In this document: positions 24,519-33,074 of the stretch, piece after piece
Layout: each line of letters starts with the position of its first letter
Position numbering within the stretch: the stretch's first letter is position 1
Origin: a bacterium
GTDB lineage: Bacteria; Calditrichota; Calditrichia; RBG-13-44-9
DNA length: 37,256 nucleotides
Direction: 5' to 3'
Assembly: GCA_020350205.1 (NCBI GenBank)
Contig: CP070707.1
Coordinates: 977,703 to 1,014,958, forward strand
The notes under the pieces: generated by a model
The model's input: only the letters and a program-made list of their open reading frames with translations
Told to the model about the DNA's origin: nothing
Databases searched by the model: none
Program-made: the position numbers and the translations under genes

Positions 24519-25841
24519 TTGACCAAGGCTGAAATTCTTAAGATTTGCAAGGAACAGGATATCAAGTTCTTGCGATTGCAGTTTACTGATATTTTTGGAG
24601 TAAACAAAAATGTTGAAGTGCCTTCAACACAGTTTGAGAAGGCGCTGGACGGGGAAATTCTGTTTGATGGTTCCTCAATTGAAGGATTTGCCCGGATCGA
24701 AGAGTCGGACATGTTATTAAAGCCTGACTATAAAAGTTTTCGGATATTTCCCTGGACCAATCATGAAGGAAAAATCGGGCGATTGATTTGCGATATCATG
24801 AATCCGGACGGTTCACCCTTTGAAGGTTGTCCGCGCCAAACATTAAAGAGGGTCTGTGCCAAAGCCGAAAAAATGGGATACGTGATGCAAGCCGGTCCGG
24901 AGGCGGAATTTTTCCTGTTTCTTCATGATGAAAATGGGAGCCCGACCCGTGCCACCCATGACTCTGCCGGTTATTTTGACCTTGCGCCGCTGGATTTGGG
25001 CGAAGATGCCCGGCGTGAAATAGTCAATGTACTTAACGCCCTGGGTTTTGAAGTGGAAGCTGCACATCATGAGGTTGCAATCGGGCAGCATGAAATTGAT
25101 TTTCGCCACGCGCCAGCGGTAGAAACGGCTGATAATGTTGCCACTTTTAAATTTGTGGTCCGGAAAATTGCTCAGAAATACAACTTGCATGCGACCTTTA
25201 TGCCGAAACCGGTTTTCGGGATTAACGGATCCGGGATGCATGTCCATCAGTCACTTGTTAAAGGAGACAAAAATGTATTTTATGATCCCAATAGTAGCGA
25301 TGGACTGGCAGTTATTGCCAAACAGTATATTGCCGGTATTCTGAAACATGCCAAATCGTTTGTGGCGATTACAAATCCACTGATCAATTCATTCAAGCGA
25401 CTGGTCCCGGGTTACGAAGCTCCGGTAAATATTGCCTGGTCAGACCGCAACCGCAGTCCCCTCATCCGGATTCCGGCGAAACGAGGCAATAGCACCCGCA
25501 TTGAGGTTAGAGTGCCAGATCCCTCCACCAATCCATATCTGGCCTTTGCCGTTATGCTGGCGGCTGGCCTGGATGGAATTGAAAATAAACTTACGCCTCC
25601 GCCGGCGGTGAATAAAAATATTTTTACCATGAGTCAACGGGAGAAACGACGTCTAAAAATAGAAGCGCTTCCCCCGGATTTGAATGAAGCGATCAAATAT
25701 CTGGAAAAAAGTAAATTAATGCAGGAAACTTTGGGAAATCATATTTTCAACCATTTTATTCAGGCCAAAAAAATGGAATGGGCGATGTATATTTCCCAGG
25801 TGCACCAGTGGGAACTGGATCGTTATTTATCGTACTATTAA
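24519..25841 (+). CDS. glnA: Glutamine synthetase type I (GSI-alpha)
   Basis: This enzyme makes glutamine from glutamate, ammonia and ATP as a dodecamer in the cytosol. The 440-residue length and the absence of the ~25-residue insertion and adenylylation Tyr loop of GSI-beta point to the alpha type. That type is feedback-inhibited by glutamine and not modified by GlnE. Arg59 in SSIEGFARIEESDM matches the feedback-control Arg of Gram-positive GSI-alpha. Other signatures are FDGSSIEGF at 49-57, GPEAEFFLF, NGSGMHVHQS, and RSPLIRIPAKRGNSTRIEVR with PDPSTNPYLAFA (ATP/glutamate site). The start is TTG with AAGGAGG 5 nt upstream, stronger than other local sites, so high expression is likely. Confidence 0.96.
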   Translation: MTKAEILKICKEQDIKFLRLQFTDIFGVNKNVEVPSTQFEKALDGEILFDGSSIEGFARIEESDMLLKPDYKSFRIFPWTNHEGKIGRLICDIMNPDGSPFEGCPRQTLKRVCAKAEKMGYVMQAGPEAEFFLFLHDENGSPTRATHDSAGYFDLAPLDLGEDARREIVNVLNALGFEVEAAHHEVAIGQHEIDFRHAPAVETADNVATFKFVVRKIAQKYNLHATFMPKPVFGINGSGMHVHQSLVKGDKNVFYDPNSSDGLAVIAKQYIAGILKHAKSFVAITNPLINSFKRLVPGYEAPVNIAWSDRNRSPLIRIPAKRGNSTRIEVRVPDPSTNPYLAFAVMLAAGLDGIENKLTPPPAVNKNIFTMSQREKRRLKIEALPPDLNEAIKYLEKSKLMQETLGNHIFNHFIQAKKMEWAMYISQVHQWELDRYLSYY

Positions 25842-25858
25842 AATTTACAGTCTGGCTG

Positions 25859-25885
25859 CTGAAGGATAACCGAATTATCTTTCAG
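25859..25885. terminator. Stem-loop between convergent glnA and antiporter genes
   Basis: CTGAAGGATA (25859-25868) pairs with TATCTTTCAG (25876-25885) around a 7-nt loop with a single G-U/A-C position. It lies in the 53-bp gap between the two convergent stop codons. It is the right place for a shared bidirectional terminator, though a strong T-tract is lacking on either side. Confidence 0.45.
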
Positions 25886-25894
25886 TGGCTGGCC

Positions 25895-27190
25895 TTAATT
25901 ATTTGCTCGTACCTCTCCGCTTTTATGGAGTGAAAATTTGAACAGCACCGGTCCAATAATTTGATTGAGGGTAATTGATGAGATAATCAATGTTGAAATC
26001 CCAATCCCAATTGGACCGGGTATCTGCTTCAGGGTAAGGGTAGCTAACCCCAGAGTTAGACCTGCCTGACCAACAAAGCCCATCCAGCCATATTTTTTTA
26101 TCTGATCCCCGGAACGATTTACCCTGCCGGCTATATTTGTCCCAAGATAAGTTCCGATCAATCTCAGTGTGACCAGGTAAAGAGCTAATTTCCAGTTTTC
26201 CAAAAATACCGGAAGTTTCAGAGATGCACCGGCAATAGCGAAGAAAGTTACAAAGATGGGAAGAGAAACCTCTTCAATTGCTTCTATTAAAGGTTGTCCG
26301 GCACGACTGAAATTTTGAACAAAAATTCCAGCTACCATGAATATCAAGATAACCTCCAGCTGAAATATATGTGATATCTCTATGCAGAATATGATGAATC
26401 CGAGAAGAAACAAAACCTTTTGCTCCTTAATATACTTCAGATACAAGAGAATAATCCCCCCCGCCGCAATACCGAAAATCATGGACAGGATAATTTCAAT
26501 AAACACGTTCAGGACATAAATCAGTTGAATTTGTTCTTCCCGCATAATCATGGGTTTCGCAAAAGCTATGATAATGGAAAATATGATGACAACCACCACG
26601 TCTTTGAAGACGGTTACTCCCAATACAAAATCCGTAAAAGGACCCTTTGCACGGGTTTCGGCAATCACAGCAATTGTAGTGGCCGGCGACTTGGCAATCG
26701 ATAATGCACCGAAGAGCATACCGGCACCGAGAATGACCAGAAAGGATTCATTTTGCAGGAAAGAAATTTTCTTGAAATACGCTAAAACAAAAGCGGTGAA
26801 TAGAAGTATCACAATGATAATTTGCCAGAATATCGCACTGTTAATTAACCGGAGCTGTTTTTTGATTGCGCTGAAACGGAATTCTCCCCCGGCGGTGAGT
26901 GCAATGAGGCTTAATGCGATGTTATCGATGAGCTGAAGATTTTTAACTACTTCCACTGAAAGGAGATTCAGAAAGTAGGGGCCAATCAGGATTCCGGCAA
27001 TTAAGTAACCGGTGATTTTAGGGAGTTTAAAGCGTTCGATCATCTTTCCTGCAAGATAGGCCACCACCAGAGTGAAACCCAAAGCCATCATGCTTTCCGC
27101 CATGACATGTCCGTCACCTCCGAAGTCGATCCGGGTGAGAAACAGCATGAGTAGCAACACCAAAATTGCCGAAACCACAATTCGATTCAT
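25895..27190 (-). CDS. CPA2-type cation:proton antiporter, downstream partner of a tandem pair
   Basis: This 431-residue inner-membrane protein has about 12-13 hydrophobic segments and the Kef/NapA-type layout. The N-terminus reads LVVAYLAGKMIERFKLPKIT, LIAGILIGPY follows, and IDNIALSLIALTAGGEFRF lies before TM4. SIAKSPATTIAVI is the unwound TM4 stretch, and TVFKDVVVVII holds the ion-binding Asp in TM5. It exchanges Na+ or K+ for H+. No RCK/TrkA-N domain follows, so it is not glutathione-gated like KefC. The start overlaps the stop of the upstream antiporter by 4 nt (ATGA) with GGGAGAG before it, so the two are translated together. Confidence 0.9.
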   Translation of the reverse strand: MNRIVVSAILVLLLMLFLTRIDFGGDGHVMAESMMALGFTLVVAYLAGKMIERFKLPKITGYLIAGILIGPYFLNLLSVEVVKNLQLIDNIALSLIALTAGGEFRFSAIKKQLRLINSAIFWQIIIVILLFTAFVLAYFKKISFLQNESFLVILGAGMLFGALSIAKSPATTIAVIAETRAKGPFTDFVLGVTVFKDVVVVIIFSIIIAFAKPMIMREEQIQLIYVLNVFIEIILSMIFGIAAGGIILLYLKYIKEQKVLFLLGFIIFCIEISHIFQLEVILIFMVAGIFVQNFSRAGQPLIEAIEEVSLPIFVTFFAIAGASLKLPVFLENWKLALYLVTLRLIGTYLGTNIAGRVNRSGDQIKKYGWMGFVGQAGLTLGLATLTLKQIPGPIGIGISTLIISSITLNQIIGPVLFKFSLHKSGEVRANN

Positions 27191-28386
27191 GTGAGCTCTC
27201 CCTGTCGCTGCAGAATATGGCGGATACTGACTGCGGTGTATTCATCGAAGAAAAGAATGGCCAGAATGGTTGCGCTCATTAAGAAATCGCCCATAAATCC
27301 GCCGTAGAATAACTGAAAATTAAAAGCCAGCGCCAGAGAGACACCACCGAAAGAGAGCAATGCTTTACCGACATTTCGGGGAATGGGGAAACCACAATCG
27401 ATGCGACGCGCACTTATCCAGCCTCCGGCATACTTTCCCAGAAATCTGATCACAATGAAGGCCACGATCAGTAGAATTTCTTCCCCGAAGTGGAAGTTCC
27501 AGGAAGCGCCTGCAAAAACCAGTAAAAACACATAAGTCGGTTTTTCTGCCATATGAAGAACTCGCATCACCTTGTCAGTCTCCCGGTGAAATTGGGCCAT
27601 TGTTATGCCCACAACCATGGTAATGAAAATGGGTGAAAGCCTGAGATAAAATCCTACACCGCTGGAAAAAATAATGAGTCCGAGCACTATGAGAAAGGTT
27701 TCATCCTGCCCAAATCGGGTGCTGAACAGAAAACGGAAGATGACTCCGATGACAATACTAATAATGATAGATAAAAGAATCCACTGCCATTGCCCGCTGA
27801 TCCAGCGGAGAGCCGGGGAATGATAAATAGCCATAGTTATACCGGCAATTATGATACCCCAGATGCTGTCCAAACTGGATACGAATTGCAGTAAATGCGC
27901 CAGCCTTCCTTTTACCTTTTTTTCAATAATAATTCTGCCAATTGAAAGAGGGGCTGTCATGGAACCTAGTGCGGCGAGAATGAGTATAGCCTCAGGTCGA
28001 CTACGGAGAGAAGGATGTCCGATGAAGTGGAGAATCGCACCCATCCCCAGAAAAATTATCATAAAACTGACCAGGCTTTGTACAGAAGTGAATAAAACAT
28101 AATTGCCGGGGAATCTACGAATGTTTCGCCAGCGCAACTGCAGTCCAAAAAGCAGACCCACCCATCCAATGGCCATGCTGATCAATGGCTTTAAATGAAT
28201 AATGACATCGTCATTAAGAAAATTAAACATCCGGGGTCCCAGAATGACACCAATCAGGATGTATGGTACACCGCTCATAATAAGTCCGGAAAGCAGGGGA
28301 GCTTTCAATACCGTACTTCTCCCAAAAAAACGAACCCCGATGAAGGTGGTTACAAGAATTAATAATAATCCTAAAAATGGTGTCAT
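27187..28386 (-). CDS. CPA2-type cation:proton antiporter, upstream partner of a tandem pair
   Basis: This 399-residue membrane protein is of the same broad family as the next gene but clearly diverged. GLIMSGVPYILIGVILGPR is the N-terminal glycine stretch. MAIGWVGLLFGLQLRWRNIR matches the stretch before TM4. ALGSMTAPLSIGRIII is the TM4 breakpoint, and SSLDSIWGIIIAG carries the likely ion-site Asp. The pair order and 4-nt overlap suggest either a heteromeric antiporter or two complementary exchangers. Upstream lies a terminator-like hairpin with no minus-strand gene before it. The Shine-Dalgarno is weak. Confidence 0.86.
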   Translation of the reverse strand: MTPFLGLLLILVTTFIGVRFFGRSTVLKAPLLSGLIMSGVPYILIGVILGPRMFNFLNDDVIIHLKPLISMAIGWVGLLFGLQLRWRNIRRFPGNYVLFTSVQSLVSFMIIFLGMGAILHFIGHPSLRSRPEAILILAALGSMTAPLSIGRIIIEKKVKGRLAHLLQFVSSLDSIWGIIIAGITMAIYHSPALRWISGQWQWILLSIIISIVIGVIFRFLFSTRFGQDETFLIVLGLIIFSSGVGFYLRLSPIFITMVVGITMAQFHRETDKVMRVLHMAEKPTYVFLLVFAGASWNFHFGEEILLIVAFIVIRFLGKYAGGWISARRIDCGFPIPRNVGKALLSFGGVSLALAFNFQLFYGGFMGDFLMSATILAILFFDEYTAVSIRHILQRQGELT

Positions 28387-28425
28387 TCAGCATGTCCCGT
28401 TTTTTGACTGTGACGAGATGACCTG

Positions 28426-28459
28426 AAAAAAACCGCAGGTTATTTTGTTTTGACCTGCG
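28426..28459 (-). terminator. Intrinsic-terminator-like hairpin in the leader of the antiporter operon
   Basis: On the minus strand CGCAGGT (28459-28453) pairs with ACCTGCG (28440-28434) around a 12-nt A-rich loop, then G and a run of seven T (28432-28426). It lies 39 bp before the antiporter start with no minus-strand gene upstream, so it sits in the leader. A CAGGTT at 28486-28481 (minus strand) could instead pair with AACCTG of the 3' arm and act as an anti-terminator. This suggests attenuation. Confidence 0.5.
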
Positions 28460-28487
28460 AATTTTGGCCCATTGTCATTTAACCTGT

Positions 28488-28517
28488 TATTTTTGATTCG
28501 CTTCGAAATCAAAAATA
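28488..28517. repeat. Perfect 11-bp inverted repeat
   Basis: TATTTTTGATT (28488-28498) is followed after 8 bases by its exact reverse complement AATCAAAAATA (28507-28517). It could be a regulator operator in the shared control region or a hairpin in the antiporter leader RNA. No T-tract follows on either strand. Confidence 0.6.
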
Positions 28518-28695
28518 CATATGGATCTTAAAATATATTCTTCAGAATTTGAAACCATAAAATGATAATAATGCGAAAATAAATCAAGTAAATTCAGTCA
28601 AATAGAATATTTGATTAAAACAGTTATATTCATCCCAATTCTTGCGAATTGAATTCTTGCTGTCTATATTTTAAAGGTAAATCAAAAGGGACAAA

Positions 28696-31600
28696 ATGTC
28701 TGGACGCCTGGAACTTCATTACAGTCCTGATTTAACTCACCTGGTGAATCATTTTTTAGAAAAGAATCTGAGATTCACCAGAGCTGATGGTGGAACGTAT
28801 TACCTGACTACCCACACTTGGCGAATTCCTCCTCTGAAACGCCAATGGACACTGCAGAATTCCTTATCTTATGCAGTAGATTACCCATTCAAGAGCATGT
28901 ATTCTTTTTTGACTCTGTTGTATGAAAAAATGAATATTCCGCTGCAGCGGGCATTATTTTCTGATCAGTGTCTGATGCTCCACGAAATAATAATACATCT
29001 CCGGGACGATCTACAATATTTCTATTCGTCGGAGCATCCTCCCACTCCACAAGTGATTAGAGAATTAACCGCCTTTTTTAATATCATTAGACTGGAAGAC
29101 GCAGATCGGGAAATCATAAAGTCTGCCACCCAACGGCTGGCCTTAAGCACCAGCGATAAACTTTTACAGAATCTGGCGATTATTTTTACAGAATATTTGC
29201 GGGTACTTGAAGGAGATTATCTTGATGAAGCCGGATTGTTAAAAGAAATTACCGGAATACTCGACCAGGATTTTTTGAATCAACACTTCCCTGTATTACA
29301 GACCATAATCTATGAGGATATCAGTTTTCTGAAAAAAAGACACCTGGATCTTTTCGAAACATTCAGGAAATTGGGAGTGGATGTGTATTTCCTTATGGCC
29401 TATGGTAAAAACAAGGAAATTTTTGCTCCTAAGGATTTACTTTTTAATAAAATAAGACACACCGCGGACCACGTTGAAGGATACTTAAATATACGAAAAC
29501 TTAGCGATTCCTTATTTCAGATCCACCATCCTCAATTTCCTTTTTCAGATAAAATTGAGATACTCCCTGCTGGTAGTCGCCTGGATGAAATAGAGAAAAT
29601 TGCAGCCATAATCAAAACCGCTGTGAATTCCGGAGAATGCAAATGTACGGAGATTGCTGTATGCAGTCCCCAGTTGGAGATTTATAAGCCATACCTGGAT
29701 ATATATTTTACCCGCTATGGTATTCCCTATACTCATGATGGAGCGATTCCCCTTCACCAAACGCTGCCGGTTAAAAATTTGTTACTTTTATTAGAAACAG
29801 TACAGGAAAATTATCCGGTATCCCTACTGGAAAGTGTGATGGCCTCACATTCACTGAGATATAAGGGGATGATTTCCAATCCGTCGCTGCCGGGGATGTT
29901 ATCTACTTTCCGGGTAAAACAAGGGCGAAAGGAAATTTTACGTTATGTAAAGAAAGAACAGCTGCTGGAAGATTCAGAAGAACGGGAAAAGAAAACTAGT
30001 AGACCCTATCAGGAAATTGCCTTAATACTCAAACAGATATTTGATGACCTTAGATTTTTTGAAAAAAAACATCCCCCGTATTTCTGGTTTGAAAATATTT
30101 TATCCCTGATTGAAAACCACAAAATGACACAGAAAATCACGGTAGAAGCAGAAATTTCCGCGTTCACTTTCTCTCAGGTTAATCTTGCAGCCCTTGATCA
30201 ATTGATAGAGTCTCTTCAGCAATGGAAAAAATTTTCAATGATGATTCGAGGGGATATTGCGATTGACCTGCAAGAGTTTCTTGAAATTTTTAGGTTTATC
30301 ATCCAGTCCACTTCGGTAAACATACGAATGCCTGCCAGAGTAGGTGTACAAATAGTTGCCCTGGATGAATTAATGAAGAATAATTTCAAGCAAATATTTA
30401 TTATCGGAATGGAAGATGACGCTTTTCCGGGTAAGGTTAAGAATAGCTTTTCACCGCCACAGTATCTCCTGCCGCATCTTATTTCCTTTATAGACCAGGA
30501 GCACTTTCTGCGGGATAGAGAACAGTTTTACCAGATAGTGCAGAACCAGGCCGCAAGATTATATTTTAGTTATCCCAGGTATCATCAGGAGAAACCTCTG
30601 CTCCCCTCTATATTTTTGAGAGAATTGGAAAGACTATCTGATGCCCCGTTGGAAAAGCAGGAGAAACTGCATCTTTACTCTCCTGCCGATGTGATTGATC
30701 AATTGCCTATCGAGCGGGACAAAGATGGAACGACAAAGATTGATTTTGAGCAAATTCCTGCTGATCTGCGGCCCTTTATTTCTGTGGATGATGTCAAACA
30801 GTTAAATCTAAAAATGAAAGTGATCGCCAGTCGACAAACTACAAAAGACCTCTCGGCCTGGGAGGGTAATTTAACTAGCTTTCCCCCAGTGAGTGCGTAT
30901 TTACAGAGACGTTTTGAGACAGTTCACTTTTCGCCAACTCAGCTCGAAATGTACGCGTACTGCCCAATGATATTCTTCTTCGAGCGCGTTCTGGATATCC
31001 GGAAAGCAGAAGAACGTGAAGCTTATCTGTCTCCTCTGGACCGGGGAGTTCTCATTCATGACACTCTTTTTCGGTTTTATACGGAGTTAAATCCGGAGAA
31101 TCGAAATTTACCTGGACTCATAAAGATCGCTGATGAGGAATTATCGAAGCTATCTGTTACTGCGAATTTACTCTGGGAATTGGATAAAGGACATTTTCTG
31201 GGAAATGAGGATATGAAGGGAGTTCTACCTGCATATCTGGAATATGAAGAAAAAATTTCTTCCTTTTATACCACCCATCCGGCACATTTTGAGTTATCTT
31301 TTGGTCGACCCCTTAAATCAGGGGAGACCCATGATACCCTATCTACAGAAACTCCTTTCCTGTATCAGGTAAAGAATGAAAAATTCTTTTTTAGTGGAAA
31401 AGTAGACCGGGTTGAAATAGGTCCAGATGGAGTCTTACTCATTGTTGATTATAAGACCGGGGTTCTCCCTGGATTACGGGAGATGTGGGATGGTCAAAGA
31501 TTGCAGCTGCCTATTTATTTAATGGCTGTTTATCATCAATTGATTCAGAAGTATCCGGAATTAAAAATGGGAGGGGGAGCGTTTTATGCTCTGGGCCGCG

Positions 31601-31923
31601 AAAATGAGATAGAAAAACGGGTTATCTTTATGGACAAAGAGTATAATTTTGTTGATCAGGATCTCTCAAAATACGCCGGGCTTCCCAATCAGAAATATCT
31701 GATTGAAAATTCCCCGGCCACTCTACAGGATTTTATCAATCTGGTTCTGGATCACGCCGTGTCTTATATTCGCGAAATCCGAAAAGGTAATTTTGTGCAT
31801 ACCGCTGATTCTTCCAGATGCAGATCCCGCAATGGGAAAATGTGCGATTATTTTCCGGTCTGCCGGGTGAATGCGTTGAAGCAGGCTCATTTAAAAAATT
31901 ACTCCGATCATAATCCAAGTTAA
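28696..31923 (+). CDS. AddB-like PD-(D/E)XK nuclease with candidate Fe-S cysteines
   Basis: This 1075-residue protein resembles AddB/RexB, the second subunit of the AddAB helicase-nuclease that processes double-strand breaks. The N-terminal ~700 residues have the layout of a decayed UvrD-like helicase: there is no Walker A, but VQIVALDELMKNNFKQIFIIG matches the family region before motif IV-VI. The C-terminal RecB-type nuclease shows LDRGVLIHDTLF (motif I), GKVDRVEIGPDGVLLIVDYKTG (catalytic Asp and D918-Y-K920) and QRLQLPIYLMAVY. Four Cys (C756, C1042, C1050 and C1056) are placed like the AddB iron-sulfur ligands; the second pair spacing is seven residues, wider than the usual two. AGGGA lies before the ATG. 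No addA is adjacent. Confidence 0.86.
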   Translation: MSGRLELHYSPDLTHLVNHFLEKNLRFTRADGGTYYLTTHTWRIPPLKRQWTLQNSLSYAVDYPFKSMYSFLTLLYEKMNIPLQRALFSDQCLMLHEIIIHLRDDLQYFYSSEHPPTPQVIRELTAFFNIIRLEDADREIIKSATQRLALSTSDKLLQNLAIIFTEYLRVLEGDYLDEAGLLKEITGILDQDFLNQHFPVLQTIIYEDISFLKKRHLDLFETFRKLGVDVYFLMAYGKNKEIFAPKDLLFNKIRHTADHVEGYLNIRKLSDSLFQIHHPQFPFSDKIEILPAGSRLDEIEKIAAIIKTAVNSGECKCTEIAVCSPQLEIYKPYLDIYFTRYGIPYTHDGAIPLHQTLPVKNLLLLLETVQENYPVSLLESVMASHSLRYKGMISNPSLPGMLSTFRVKQGRKEILRYVKKEQLLEDSEEREKKTSRPYQEIALILKQIFDDLRFFEKKHPPYFWFENILSLIENHKMTQKITVEAEISAFTFSQVNLAALDQLIESLQQWKKFSMMIRGDIAIDLQEFLEIFRFIIQSTSVNIRMPARVGVQIVALDELMKNNFKQIFIIGMEDDAFPGKVKNSFSPPQYLLPHLISFIDQEHFLRDREQFYQIVQNQAARLYFSYPRYHQEKPLLPSIFLRELERLSDAPLEKQEKLHLYSPADVIDQLPIERDKDGTTKIDFEQIPADLRPFISVDDVKQLNLKMKVIASRQTTKDLSAWEGNLTSFPPVSAYLQRRFETVHFSPTQLEMYAYCPMIFFFERVLDIRKAEEREAYLSPLDRGVLIHDTLFRFYTELNPENRNLPGLIKIADEELSKLSVTANLLWELDKGHFLGNEDMKGVLPAYLEYEEKISSFYTTHPAHFELSFGRPLKSGETHDTLSTETPFLYQVKNEKFFFSGKVDRVEIGPDGVLLIVDYKTGVLPGLREMWDGQRLQLPIYLMAVYHQLIQKYPELKMGGGAFYALGRENEIEKRVIFMDKEYNFVDQDLSKYAGLPNQKYLIENSPATLQDFINLVLDHAVSYIREIRKGNFVHTADSSRCRSRNGKMCDYFPVCRVNALKQAHLKNYSDHNPS

Positions 31924-31948
31924 CAGTTTTTCGAGCAGTCACGGTTTT

Positions 31949-33070
31949 TTAGGAGACTCTCTTCCGGAATTTAAAAACCGCCAGTGTAATAATGATTATT
32001 CCGTAAAAAGTCATCATGGCAGAATCCCTGCTCAGGTAGCTGAGCCCTGACCCCTTTTGAAAAATATCTCTAATAATGGCCATGAAGAATCGCATGGGGT
32101 TTAAATAAGTGAATGCTTGCAAAGATCCGGGCATGTTATCGATTGGGATAAAAAAACCGCTCATGATAATCATGAATACCATAAAAAACCAGGCGACAAA
32201 CATGGCCTGCTGCTGGGTGTGGGTGAAGGTTGATATGAATATGCCCAATCCAATGGTCGTGATGAGATACAGAAAGGACAGAGAAGCCAGTAAAAGGTAA
32301 CTTCCATTCATTGCAATATTGAAAAGCAGAATGGCTACTGTCATCACGATAGCAAGTTCCAGATATGATAGAATTAGAAATGGTATAATTTTTCCCAGTA
32401 GCAGTTGGTGCTTCCGAAGCGGGGTTACCATGAGTTGTTCCAGAGTACCTATTTCCTTTTCTTTGACCAGGCTCATCGCAGATAGCATCATAGGTATAAT
32501 TGTAAGCAGGACGACCACAATGCCGGGGACCATAAATTGCTGACTATCCAGCTCTAAATTATACCACATTCTTTCCACCATATTGACGATATGAAGGGAA
32601 ATTCGGCGTGTTAATGACACGTCCGGAGAATTATTTTCCAGTCCGTATTTTACTAAAATAGCCTGGGCATATCCGAGTGCAATACCCGCAGTGTTTCCAT
32701 CTACTCCGTCCGCCGAAATATGAATTTGAGGTTTCGCTCCGCGCTGCATATCCTTACTGAAGCCGGCCGGAATCACCAGTGCAATCTGAGTTTTCCAGGA
32801 TCGCATATCATTATCAATCCTGTGAAGATCCTGAGTGAAATCCTTTATATCAAATCGCTCGGTCTGACTGAAAGCATTGATGATTTCACGGCTGATAGCG
32901 CTTTTATCAAAATCAACCACGCTCATTTTGATATGCTTCACATCGGTAGTTATGGCAAAGGCTAAAATGAGCAGTTGTACCAGCGGGACGATAAAAATTA
33001 TACCCATCATGGGACGGTCTCTGAATATCTGACGAAACTCCTTTTGCATCATTTGGAGAATTCTTTTCAT
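31949..33070 (-). CDS. ABC-2 type exporter permease (second)
   Basis: This 373-residue permease has one N-terminal membrane segment (~25-42), a large periplasmic domain (~45-170), and five C-terminal segments. VVLLTIIPMMLSAMSLVKEKEIGTLEQLMV near 185-215 is the ABC-2 coupling signature. FFMVFMIIMSGFFIPIDNMPGSLQ follows near the end. It resembles YhhJ/YbhS/YbhR. It is the last gene of the export operon, 4 nt after the first permease, and likely forms a heterodimer with it. Its stop lies 25 bp from the convergent nuclease gene. Confidence 0.9.
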   Translation of the reverse strand: MKRILQMMQKEFRQIFRDRPMMGIIFIVPLVQLLILAFAITTDVKHIKMSVVDFDKSAISREIINAFSQTERFDIKDFTQDLHRIDNDMRSWKTQIALVIPAGFSKDMQRGAKPQIHISADGVDGNTAGIALGYAQAILVKYGLENNSPDVSLTRRISLHIVNMVERMWYNLELDSQQFMVPGIVVVLLTIIPMMLSAMSLVKEKEIGTLEQLMVTPLRKHQLLLGKIIPFLILSYLELAIVMTVAILLFNIAMNGSYLLLASLSFLYLITTIGLGIFISTFTHTQQQAMFVAWFFMVFMIIMSGFFIPIDNMPGSLQAFTYLNPMRFFMAIIRDIFQKGSGLSYLSRDSAMMTFYGIIIITLAVFKFRKRVS

Positions 33071-33074
33071 ATGT

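Larger units (their letters stand above)
28387..28695. other. Divergent control region between antiporter operon and nuclease gene
   Basis: This 309-bp stretch separates two divergent genes and holds no ORF of note. It contains a hairpin with a T7 tract on the minus strand (28426-28459) and a perfect 11-bp inverted repeat (28488-28517), both listed separately. Promoters for both directions must lie here, but no clear -35/-10 pair stands out. Confidence 0.5.

Noticed and set aside
24843..25247. 134-residue minus-strand ORF inside glnA
   Set aside because: Antisense to a highly conserved enzyme; no support of its own.
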